DNA of 64,000 nt from Pseudomonas lalucatii (GTDB lineage: Bacteria; Pseudomonadota; Gammaproteobacteria; Pseudomonadales; Pseudomonadaceae). Below are positions 1-7,555 of the stretch, piece after piece; position 1 is the stretch's first letter; every line of letters starts with the position of its first letter. Under the pieces are notes generated by a model. It saw only the letters and a program-made list of their open reading frames with translations, did not search any database and was not told where the DNA came from. The stretch covers positions 2,232,001-2,296,000 of the forward strand of contig NZ_JADPMV010000001.1 of assembly GCF_018398425.1 (NCBI RefSeq), read 5' to 3'. The position numbers and the translations under genes are program-made.

Positions 1-2
1 GG

Positions 3-971
3 GTCTTTTCCTCCGGCGGCGCGCTGCCGGCGGAGGCCGCCGCCACGCTGCAGACCCGCCTGGGGCAGTGGCCCACGGAAATCTACGGCAGCTCGGAAAC
101 CGGCGGCGTCGCCTGGCGCCAGGGCAGCGAACCCTGGCACCCCTTCGCCGGGGTCGAACCGAGCCTGAACGCCGACGGCGCCCTGCGTATCGCCTCGCCC
201 TATTTACCGGGCGGACACCGCGAACAGACGGCCGACGCCGCCGAGCTGCTGGCCGACGGCCGTTTCATCCTGCGCGGGCGCCTCGACCGCATCGTCAAGC
301 TGGAGGAAAAGCGCATCGCCCTGCCCAGCCTCGAGCAGGCCCTGCTGGACCACGCCTGGGTCGCCGACGTCCGCCTCGGCGTGGTCCAGCAGGGCCGCGC
401 CTACCTCGGCGCCCTGGTCGCCCTGAGCCCGGCCGGCGTGCATGCGCTGCGCAACCAGGGCCGGCGCGCCCTCACCGAGGCGCTGCGCCGGCACCTGTCC
501 GGACACTGCGAAACCATCGCCCTGCCGCGGCGCTGGCGCCTGCTGCGCGAACTGCCCTACAACAGCCAGGGCAAGCTGGTCCAGACAAGCGTCGATGCCC
601 TGATCGCCGCGCCCAGGCCGACCCGGGTCGAACCCCAGTCGGCGCTCGAGCAGGACGGCGAGTGGCGCCTGGAGCTGGAGGTGCCGCTGGACCTGGCGCA
701 CTTCTCCGGCCACTTCCCGCAGACCCCGGTGCTGCCCGGCGTGGTGCAGATCGACTGGGCCCAGCAGCTGGCGCGCCGCCTCATCCCCGGGCTGCCGCCG
801 CGCTTCGTCGGCATGGAGGTGCTGAAGTTCCAGCAGCTGGTGCGTCCCGGCGACCGGGTGCAGCTGGCCCTGCGTTTCGACGCCGAGCGCGGCAAGCTGT
901 ATTTCGCTTTCCGCAACGGCGAGGCGGCCTGCGCCTCCGGCCGCATCCTGCTGCAGGCCGCCCATGCATAG
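3..971 (+). CDS. AMP-dependent ligase fused to ApeI-like dehydratase (5' truncated)
   Basis: Reads open from the first complete codon at base 3 to TGA at 969-971, so the N-terminus is missing. The visible part starts near the ligase core: the adenylate-forming motif YGSSETGG is at about residues 30-37, followed by the small C-terminal lid domain to about residue 200. After a short linker comes a hot-dog dehydratase domain of the ApeI/FabZ-like type, recognised by HFSGHFP and PVLPGVVQIDWAQ. In APE clusters the ligase loads the aryl starter onto a carrier protein and the dehydratase removes water from the 3-hydroxyacyl intermediate. Here the two activities are one polypeptide. The next gene overlaps it by 8 bases. 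Family assignment is firm; the substrate is inferred from context. Confidence 0.88.
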   Translation, partial: VFSSGGALPAEAAATLQTRLGQWPTEIYGSSETGGVAWRQGSEPWHPFAGVEPSLNADGALRIASPYLPGGHREQTADAAELLADGRFILRGRLDRIVKLEEKRIALPSLEQALLDHAWVADVRLGVVQQGRAYLGALVALSPAGVHALRNQGRRALTEALRRHLSGHCETIALPRRWRLLRELPYNSQGKLVQTSVDALIAAPRPTRVEPQSALEQDGEWRLELEVPLDLAHFSGHFPQTPVLPGVVQIDWAQQLARRLIPGLPPRFVGMEVLKFQQLVRPGDRVQLALRFDAERGKLYFAFRNGEAACASGRILLQAAHA

Positions 972-1698
972 GCCCTGCGCGGTGATCCCGGTGTACAACC
1001 ACGAGCACCCCCTGCCGCAGGTGGTCGCGGCGCTGCGCGACGCCGGCCTGCCCTGCGTGCTGGTGGACGATGCCTCCGGCCCGGCCTGCGCCGCGGTGAT
1101 CGACGAACTGGCGCGGCAGCCCGATTGCTTTTTGCTGCGCCTGGCGGCCAACCAGGGCAAGGGCGGCGCGGTCATGGCCGGGCTGCGCGAGGCGGCGCGC
1201 CTGGGTTTCAGCCATGCGCTGCAGGTGGACGCCGACGGCCAGCACGACCTGAGCGATGTCGAGCGCTTCCTCGCCCGCTCGCAAGAACAGCCCCAGGCGC
1301 TGATCTGCGGCTACCCGCAGTACGACGCCAGCGTGCCCAAGGGCCGCCTCTACGCCCGCTACCTGACCCATGTCTGGGTGTGGATCAACAGCCTGTCGCT
1401 GTCGATCCGCGACGCCATGTGCGGCTTCCGCGTCTACCCGCTGGCGGCCACGGTGGCGCTGCTCGACTCGACCCGGCTCGGCCGGCGCATGGACTTCGAC
1501 CCGGAGATCCTGGTGCGCCTGGCCTGGCGCAACCAGCCGATGCACTGGCTGCCCACCAAGGTGCATTACCCGCTGGACGGCCTCTCGCACTTTCGCCTGC
1601 TGCACGACAACGCGCTGATCTCCAAGATGCACGCCAAGCTGTTCTTCGGCATGCTGCTGCGCGCGCCGCTGATCCTCTGGCGGCGGTGGCGCGGATGA
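964..1698 (+). CDS. Family 2 glycosyltransferase
   Basis: A 244-residue GT-A fold enzyme. The N-terminus AVIPVYNHE is the usual GT2 nucleotide-binding strand, and DADGQHD at about residues 90-96 supplies the DxD metal/nucleotide-sugar motif. MDFDPEILVR is typical of dolichyl-phosphate-mannose-synthase-like GT2 enzymes. The last 30 residues are basic and hydrophobic, suggesting membrane contact. It sits between the ligase-dehydratase fusion and an LpxL-like acyltransferase, an order seen in aryl-polyene clusters, where such enzymes are thought to build the lipid or sugar head to which the polyene is attached. Donor and acceptor cannot be read from the sequence. The ATG overlaps the preceding stop; the stop overlaps the next ATG by 4 bases. 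Confidence 0.88.
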   Translation: MHRPCAVIPVYNHEHPLPQVVAALRDAGLPCVLVDDASGPACAAVIDELARQPDCFLLRLAANQGKGGAVMAGLREAARLGFSHALQVDADGQHDLSDVERFLARSQEQPQALICGYPQYDASVPKGRLYARYLTHVWVWINSLSLSIRDAMCGFRVYPLAATVALLDSTRLGRRMDFDPEILVRLAWRNQPMHWLPTKVHYPLDGLSHFRLLHDNALISKMHAKLFFGMLLRAPLILWRRWRG

Positions 1699-2639
1699 AC
1701 GAGCAGGCGAAGAGCGGCCACTGGGCCGGCCAGCGCGAGCGCGGCAGCCTCCTGCTGATGAGACTCACCGCCCTGGCCGCCCGCCATCTAGGCCGCCGCG
1801 CCCTGAGCCCATTGCTGCATGCCATAGTGCTGTACTTCTTCCTGTTCGGCGGCCAGGCGCGGCGCAGCATCCGCGACTACCAGCGCCACCTGGCCGCCTG
1901 GAGCGGGCGCGCCGAGCTGCAGCCGACCCGGCGCTCGGTGTTCCGCCAGTTCATGGCCTTCGCCGACGCCCTGCTCGACAAGCTGGACATCTGGCGCGGC
2001 GCCCTGGGTCTGGAGCGAGTCAGCCTGCACGACCCCCACGACCTGCGCAGCCAGTTGCGTGGCGCCCGCGGGCAGCTGCTGGTCGGCGCCCACCTGGGCA
2101 ACCTCGAGGTGTGCCGCGCCCTGGCCGAACTCGGCGAGCAGGTACGGATGAACGTGCTGGTGCACACCAAGCACGCCGAGCAGTTCAACCGCCTGCTGGG
2201 CGAGGCCGGCGCCAGCCACCTGCGCCTGATCCAGGTCAGCGAGCTGGACCCGGCGATCATGCTGCAACTGTCCGAGCGCCTGGAGCGCGGCGAGTGGCTG
2301 GCGATCGCCGGCGACCGCGTGCCGCTGCACGGCGGGCGCAACGTCACCGTGGACTTCCTCGGCCACCCGGCCGCCTTCCCCCAGGGCCCCTGGCTGCTGG
2401 CCGGCCTGCTGCGCTGCCCGGTCAACCTGCTGAGCTGCCTGAAGATCGACGGCCGCTACCAGGTGGCCCTGGAGCCCTTCGCCGCACAGGTGCAGTGGAG
2501 GCGCGGCGAGCGCGAGGCGGTGATCCACGGCTGGGTGCAGCGCTATGCCGAGCGCCTCGGCCGGCGCTGCCTGGAAGCCCCCCACCAATGGTTCAACTTC
2601 TATCCGTTCTGGAAATCACATGACGACACTTCAGCCTGA
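1695..2639 (+). CDS. LpxL/HtrB-like lysophospholipid acyltransferase
   Basis: A 314-residue protein from ATG 1695, chosen because it forms an ATGA overlap with the glycosyltransferase stop; the reading frame stays open further upstream but only as an overlap with that gene. An N-terminal hydrophobic segment (about residues 36-53) would anchor it in the inner membrane. The acyltransferase signature H-x4-E is HLGNLE, with His133 and Glu138, inside a block resembling LpxL/LpxM lipid A acyltransferases. In APE clusters this family probably esterifies the polyene chain, or a second acyl chain, onto a glycerol- or sugar-based lipid. It is adjacent to the GT2 gene, suggesting joint action. The function in polyene lipid assembly is inference from context. 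Confidence 0.85.
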   Translation: MNEQAKSGHWAGQRERGSLLLMRLTALAARHLGRRALSPLLHAIVLYFFLFGGQARRSIRDYQRHLAAWSGRAELQPTRRSVFRQFMAFADALLDKLDIWRGALGLERVSLHDPHDLRSQLRGARGQLLVGAHLGNLEVCRALAELGEQVRMNVLVHTKHAEQFNRLLGEAGASHLRLIQVSELDPAIMLQLSERLERGEWLAIAGDRVPLHGGRNVTVDFLGHPAAFPQGPWLLAGLLRCPVNLLSCLKIDGRYQVALEPFAAQVQWRRGEREAVIHGWVQRYAERLGRRCLEAPHQWFNFYPFWKSHDDTSA

Positions 2640-4161
2640 GCCGGTGATCTTCGGCGAAGCCCACCTGAGCATCGAACAGCTGGTCGGCCTGGCCCAGCGC
2701 CGCGCCCAGGCGCTGCTGCAGGACGACCCGGCGTTTCGCGAGAAGATCGCCAAGGGCGCGCGCTTCGTCGAGCGCCTGCTGGACAAGGAAGGGGTGATCT
2801 ACGGCATCACCACCGGCTACGGCGACTCCTGCGTGGTGCCGGTGCCGCTGCACCAGGTCGAGGCGCTGCCGCGTCACCTCTACACCTTCCACGGCTGCGG
2901 CCTGGGCCGGCTGCTGGACGAGGAAGCCACCCGCGCGGTGCTGGCCGCACGCCTGCAGTCGCTGTGCCACGGCGTCTCCGGGGTGCGCGTGGAGCTGCTC
3001 GAGCGGCTGCAGGCCTTCCTCGACCAGGATGTGCTGCCGCTGATCCCCGAGGAGGGCTCGGTCGGCGCCAGCGGCGACCTGACCCCGCTGTCCTATGTCG
3101 CCGCCACCCTGAGCGGAGAACGCGAAGTCATGTACCAGGGCGAGCGCCGCGCCGCCGCCGAGGTCCACGCCGAGCTGGGCTGGACGCCGCTGGTGCTGCG
3201 CCCCAAGGAAGCCCTGGCGCTGATGAACGGCACCGCGGTGATGACTGCCCTGGCCTGCCTGGCCTACGCCCGCGCCGACTACCTGCTGAAATTGGCCACG
3301 CGCATCACCGCCCTCAACGTGGTGGCGTTGCAGGGTAATCCCGAACACTTCGACGAACGCCTGTTCGCCGCCAAGCCACACCCGGGGCAGACCCAGGTGG
3401 CCGCCTGGCTGCGCCGGGACCTGGCCATCGACGCGCCTACCGCGCCGCTGCACCGCCTGCAGGACCGCTACTCGCTGCGCTGCGCGCCCCATGTGCTGGG
3501 CGTGCTGGCCGACAGCCTGGGCCTGCTGCGGCAGTTCATCGAGACCGAGCTGAACAGCGCCAACGACAACCCGCTGATCGACGCCGAGGCCGAGCGGGTG
3601 CTGCACGGCGGGCACTTCTACGGCGGCCATATCGCCTTCGCCATGGACAGCCTGAAGAACCTGGTGGGCAACGTCGCCGACCTGCTCGACCGCCAGCTCG
3701 CCCTGCTGGTGGACGTGCGCTACAACCACGGCCTGCCGAGCAACCTGTCCGGCGCCCCGGCCGCGACGGCGATGATCAACCACGGCTTCAAGGCGGTGCA
3801 GATCGGCGCCAGCGCCTGGACCGCCGAGGCGCTGAAGAACGGCATGCCGGCGAGCCTGTTCTCGCGCTCCACCGAGTGCCACAACCAGGACAAGGTGAGC
3901 ATGGGCACCATCGCCGCCCGCGACGCCCTGCGCAGCCTGGAGCTGACCGAGCAGGTCGCCGCCGCCACGCTGCTGGCCGCCAACCAGGGCGTCTGGCTGC
4001 GCCTGCGCGGCGGCCACCAGGCCCTGCCGGCGCCGCTGGCGGCCATGCGCGCGCAGCTGGCGGCCGATTTCCCGCCGGTGATCGAGGACCGCGGCCTGGA
4101 AGCCGAACTGCGCCTGTGCCTGACGCGCATCCGCAGCCAGCACTGGAGGCTCTATGCGTAG
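2620..4161 (+). CDS. MIO-type aromatic amino acid ammonia-lyase (HAL/PAL/TAL family)
   Basis: A 513-residue lyase that eliminates ammonia from histidine or an aromatic amino acid. The MIO prosthetic group would form from Ala150-Ser151-Gly152 in the block GSVGASGDLTPLSYV. The catalytic Tyr61 lies in YGITTGYG, and the conserved blocks QDRYSLRCAP and NSANDNP are present. The substrate-selectivity pair falls at Phe90-His91 (motif TFHGCG), which differs from the Ser-His I recall for histidine lyases and the His-Leu of bacterial tyrosine lyases. No other hut gene is nearby, and the gene is embedded in an aryl-polyene operon. The likely job is therefore to make a cinnamate- or coumarate-type starter. 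ATG 2620 overlaps the acyltransferase end by 20 bases; an upstream in-frame start at 2545 would overlap it much more. Confidence 0.88.
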   Translation: MTTLQPEPVIFGEAHLSIEQLVGLAQRRAQALLQDDPAFREKIAKGARFVERLLDKEGVIYGITTGYGDSCVVPVPLHQVEALPRHLYTFHGCGLGRLLDEEATRAVLAARLQSLCHGVSGVRVELLERLQAFLDQDVLPLIPEEGSVGASGDLTPLSYVAATLSGEREVMYQGERRAAAEVHAELGWTPLVLRPKEALALMNGTAVMTALACLAYARADYLLKLATRITALNVVALQGNPEHFDERLFAAKPHPGQTQVAAWLRRDLAIDAPTAPLHRLQDRYSLRCAPHVLGVLADSLGLLRQFIETELNSANDNPLIDAEAERVLHGGHFYGGHIAFAMDSLKNLVGNVADLLDRQLALLVDVRYNHGLPSNLSGAPAATAMINHGFKAVQIGASAWTAEALKNGMPASLFSRSTECHNQDKVSMGTIAARDALRSLELTEQVAAATLLAANQGVWLRLRGGHQALPAPLAAMRAQLAADFPPVIEDRGLEAELRLCLTRIRSQHWRLYA

Positions 4162-4579
4162 CCGCGGCGTGCTGCAGGCAGAGATCGAGCTGGTCGTGCC
4201 GTTCTTCGATGTCGACTCGATGGAAGTGGTCTGGCACGGCCACTATGTCAAGTACTTCGAGGAGGCACGCTGCGCCCTGCTGGACAGGCTCGGCCACAAC
4301 TACCGGCAGATGCGCGAGGCCGGCTACGCCTGGCCGGTCATCGACCTGCAGCTGCGCTATATCCGCGGCGCCCGGTTCGGCCAGCGCCTTAAGGTGCGCG
4401 CCGACCTGGTGGAGTGGGAGAACCGCCTGAAGATCCACTACCTGATCAGCGACGCGGCCAGCGGCGAGCGCATGACCCGCGGCAGCAGCGTGCAGGTGGC
4501 GGTGGCGATCGCCAGCCGCGAGATGCTCCTGGCCTCGCCCCGGGTGCTGGTCGAGGCGGTGGAGCGGGCACTGGCATGA
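4154..4579 (+). CDS. Hot-dog acyl-CoA/ACP thioesterase (4HBT type)
   Basis: A 141-residue single hot-dog domain related to 4-hydroxybenzoyl-CoA thioesterases and YbgC. The diagnostic block DVDSMEVVWHGHYVKYFEEAR near residues 20-40 contains the acidic residue and the HGHYxxYFE pattern of this family. Similar small thioesterases (ApeK type) occur in aryl-polyene clusters, where they are believed to release or edit acyl chains on the carrier protein. It overlaps the ammonia-lyase by 8 bases and the LolA-like gene by 4, implying translational coupling. The exact acyl substrate is not readable from the sequence. Confidence 0.87.
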   Translation: MRSRGVLQAEIELVVPFFDVDSMEVVWHGHYVKYFEEARCALLDRLGHNYRQMREAGYAWPVIDLQLRYIRGARFGQRLKVRADLVEWENRLKIHYLISDAASGERMTRGSSVQVAVAIASREMLLASPRVLVEAVERALA

Positions 4580-5181
4580 GTCCGCTGCGCCGCCTGCTCG
4601 CCGCCCTCGCCCTCGGTCTGCTGGCCACGCCTCCGGCGTGGGCCTTCGACCTCGACCAGCTCGGTGCCCGGCTGGCGACCCAGGCGGTGGTCCGCGGCCC
4701 CTTCGTTCAGGAGAAGCACCTGCGCGCCCTGGAGCGCCCGCTGACCAGCCGCGGCCAGTTCGTGCTGTCCGCCGAGCATGGCCTGCTCTGGCAGCTGCGC
4801 AGCCCCCTGCAACTGGACTACCGCATCGACCGGGCCGGCGTCGCCCGCCATACCGGCAGCGGCTGGCAAGCGCTGCCCGGCCAGGACATGGCCGCCCAGC
4901 AGAGCCGGCTGTTCCTCGCCCTGCTGCGCGGCGACCGCTCGGGCCTGGAGCGCGACTTCGACCTGCGCCTGAGCGGCAGCGGCGAGGCCTGGACGCTGCG
5001 GCTGACCCCGCGTGCCCTGCTGCTCAGACAGGTCTTCAGCGCCATCCACATCCAGGGCGGCGCCCAGGTCGAGCGCATCGAGCTGCTGGAGACCCAGGGC
5101 GACCGCACCCTGCTGCGCCTGCCGCAGAGCCGGGCGGACGTTGCCCTCCAGGCGCAGGAGCGCGACGCCTTTGCGCCCTGA
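4576..5181 (+). CDS. LolA-like outer-membrane lipid/lipoprotein carrier
   Basis: A 201-residue exported protein from ATG 4576 (ATGA overlap with the thioesterase stop). Residues 1-26 form a clear Sec signal peptide ending in PPAWAF. The mature part has the LolA-like beta-rich pattern, with VRGPFVQEKHL near the start and the block LLWQLRSPLQLDYRI. Together with the MMPL gene just downstream it matches the LolA/MMPL export pair of aryl-polyene clusters, in which a periplasmic carrier is thought to shuttle the polyene lipid toward the outer membrane. It is a paralogue and not the housekeeping lolA, because the context is wholly biosynthetic. An in-frame start at 4414 was rejected, as it lies deep inside the thioesterase gene. 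Confidence 0.85.
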   Translation: MSPLRRLLAALALGLLATPPAWAFDLDQLGARLATQAVVRGPFVQEKHLRALERPLTSRGQFVLSAEHGLLWQLRSPLQLDYRIDRAGVARHTGSGWQALPGQDMAAQQSRLFLALLRGDRSGLERDFDLRLSGSGEAWTLRLTPRALLLRQVFSAIHIQGGAQVERIELLETQGDRTLLRLPQSRADVALQAQERDAFAP

Positions 5182-7555
5182 CCGCCCGACGCTCGAACGC
5201 CAGCTGCCCCGACTGTTCCTGGTCCTGCTGCTGGCCCTGCTGGTCCTGACCGCCTGGCAGTGGCGCCACGGTCCGCCGCTGTCGGCCGGCCTGCTCGACC
5301 TGCTGCCCCGGGGCAGCGGCGACGCACGCCTGGAGCAGGCCGAGCGACGCATGCAGGAGCCGCTCAATCGCGAGCTGCTGCTGCTGATCGGCCATCCGCA
5401 ACGCCAGCAGGCCATCGACCTGGCCCGGCAGCTCGGTCGGGACTGGCAAGCCAGCGGGCGCTTCGCCCAGGTGCAGTGGCGCCTGGAGGCCGACCTCGCG
5501 GCCGTGCGCCAGCAGCTGCACGCCAGCCGCCTGGCCCTGCTGCCGTCCGCGGACCGCCGACTGCTGGTCGAGCAACCGGACGCCTTTATCCAGCAACGCG
5601 CCGCCGAGCTGTTCGACAGCTTCGCCGGCCACGGCCTGCTGCCCGCCGCGCAGGACTGGCTGGGCCTGGGCCTGCGCGCCCAGCAGGCCATCGCCGCCCA
5701 GGGGCCGGTGCAGGCCGACCTCGGCAGCGGCGTCCTGCTGCTGGAGGCGGACGGCATGAGCTGGGCGCTGCTGCGCGCCCGCAGCCACGCCGATGCCTTC
5801 GACCTGCAGGCGCCACCGGCCATCGCCGCCGAGCTGCAACGGGTGCGCGCGGCGCTGCAGCAGCAGGGCGCCCAGCTGCTGGCCAGCAGCGGCGTGCTCT
5901 ACGCCGCCGCCGGCCAGGCCCGGGCCAGCCGCGAGATCGGCCTGCTCGGCGGCGCCGCGCTGCTCGGCACCCTGCTGCTCCTGCTGCTGGCCTATCGTCG
6001 AGCCTCGGCACTGCTCGGCCTGCTGCCGGTGGCCGTGGCCCTGCTCGCCGGCTGTGCCGCCTGCGTGCTGGTGTACGGCCAGGTCAATGCGCTGACCCTG
6101 GTGCTCGGCGCCAGCCTGATCGGCGTGGCCGCGGACTTCCCCCAGCACTACCTGAGCAAGAGCTGGGGCCCGCTACCCTGGCACAGCTGGAGCGCCCTGC
6201 GCGCCACCCTGCCGGGCCTCAGCCTGAGCCTGGCGACCAACCTGATCGGCTACCTGGCCCTGGCCTTCACCCCGTTTCCGGCGCTGAGCCAGATCGCCCT
6301 GTTCTCCGCCGCCGGCCTGATCGGCGCCTACCTGTGCGCGGTGTGCCTGCTGCCCGCCTGGCTCAGTGGCGTGCACCTGCGTCCGGCGCCGGCCCTGCTC
6401 GGCAGTGCCGCGCGCCTGCTGGACTGGCGCAGGCGCCTGCTCGCCAGCACCGGCAGCCGAGCGCCGCTGGCTCTGCTCCTGCTGTTCTGTGGCGGCGGCC
6501 TGTGGCAGCTGCAGACGCAGAACGACCTGCGCCAGTGGCTGGGCGCCGAACCGCAGCTGCAAGCCGAGGCGCGGCGCATCGCCGAGCTGACCGGCCAGCA
6601 GCCGACCAGCCAGTTCTTCCTAGTGCGCGCCCGCGACGAGGCGCAACTGCTGCAGCGCCAGGCCGCGCTGAGCGCACGCCTGGACGCGACGGTCGCCAGC
6701 GGCCAGCTGCGCGGCTATCGCGCCCTCAGCCAGCTGGTCGCGCCGCCCGCCGAACTGCACAGCCTGCACGGCGCCCTGCAGCGGCTGCCGCAACACTGGC
6801 AGCCGCTGCTGCAACTGGGCCTGGCGGAAGCGGCGCTGCAGGCCGAGCTGGCCGCCCTGCTCGACAGCCCGCAGCCGAGCCTGGAGCAGGCCCTGGCCGG
6901 GCCTCTGGGCGAGCCCTGGCGCCCGCTGTGGCTCGGCGCCGAGGCCGACGGCAGCGTCGCCGGACTGGTCAGCCTGCAGGGCCAGGCCGAGGTGGCGCTC
7001 CTGCGCCGCGCCGCCGCGGGGCTGGACGGCGTGCAGCTGGTCGACCGCCTCGGCGAGCTGAACCGGCTGTTCGCCGCCACTCAGCTCGGCGCCGCCGAGC
7101 TCAAGCTGCTGTCCTGCCTGGCGATCGTCCTGCTGCTGTGCCTGCCCTTCGGCCTGGCCGGCGCGTTGCGGGTGGTCGGCCTGCCGCTGCTGGCGGCCCT
7201 GGCGGCGGCGGCCTGCCTCGGCTGGCTGGGCCAGCCGCTAACCCTGTTCAGCCTGTTCGGCCTGCTGCTGATCACCGCCATCGGCGTCGACTACTGCATC
7301 CTCCAGCGCGAGGCCATCGGCGGCGCGGCGGTGAGCCTGCTCGGCACCCTGCTGGCGGCGCTGACCAGCTGGCTGTCGTTCGGCCTGCTGCTGCTCAGCC
7401 AGACCCCGGTGATCGCCAACTTCGGCCTGGCCGTCAGCCTCGGCCTGTTCTTCGCCTTCCTCCTGGCGCCCTGGGCCCGCCCGCCCGCGGCCAGCAACGA
7501 GCTGTGCATCAGCCCTACCCATAACGAGGCACGAAGCCCCCATGAAGTCTCCTGA
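5171..7555 (+). CDS. MMPL/RND-type lipid exporter
   Basis: About 794 residues with the duplicated RND/MMPL architecture. There is one N-terminal membrane segment (FLVLLLALLVL), a periplasmic loop of about 230 residues, then a five- to six-helix bundle. A second half repeats the pattern, with LRQWLGAEPQLQAEARRI opening its periplasmic loop. Membrane blocks contain the acidic residues expected for proton coupling (IGVAADFPQHY and ITAIGVDYCIL). TTG 5171 is the best start: it gives a normal N-terminus and an 11-base overlap with the LolA-like gene. The alternative GTG at 5012 would overlap that gene by 170 bases. The protein would move the finished polyene lipid across the inner membrane to the LolA-like partner. 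Confidence 0.85.
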   Translation: MRPDRPTLERQLPRLFLVLLLALLVLTAWQWRHGPPLSAGLLDLLPRGSGDARLEQAERRMQEPLNRELLLLIGHPQRQQAIDLARQLGRDWQASGRFAQVQWRLEADLAAVRQQLHASRLALLPSADRRLLVEQPDAFIQQRAAELFDSFAGHGLLPAAQDWLGLGLRAQQAIAAQGPVQADLGSGVLLLEADGMSWALLRARSHADAFDLQAPPAIAAELQRVRAALQQQGAQLLASSGVLYAAAGQARASREIGLLGGAALLGTLLLLLLAYRRASALLGLLPVAVALLAGCAACVLVYGQVNALTLVLGASLIGVAADFPQHYLSKSWGPLPWHSWSALRATLPGLSLSLATNLIGYLALAFTPFPALSQIALFSAAGLIGAYLCAVCLLPAWLSGVHLRPAPALLGSAARLLDWRRRLLASTGSRAPLALLLLFCGGGLWQLQTQNDLRQWLGAEPQLQAEARRIAELTGQQPTSQFFLVRARDEAQLLQRQAALSARLDATVASGQLRGYRALSQLVAPPAELHSLHGALQRLPQHWQPLLQLGLAEAALQAELAALLDSPQPSLEQALAGPLGEPWRPLWLGAEADGSVAGLVSLQGQAEVALLRRAAAGLDGVQLVDRLGELNRLFAATQLGAAELKLLSCLAIVLLLCLPFGLAGALRVVGLPLLAALAAAACLGWLGQPLTLFSLFGLLLITAIGVDYCILQREAIGGAAVSLLGTLLAALTSWLSFGLLLLSQTPVIANFGLAVSLGLFFAFLLAPWARPPAASNELCISPTHNEARSPHEVS

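Noticed and set aside
2620..4161. Calling the ammonia-lyase hutH (histidine utilisation)
   Set aside because: No hutU, hutG, hutI or hutC is near, the selectivity residues differ, and the gene is locked into the polyene operon.
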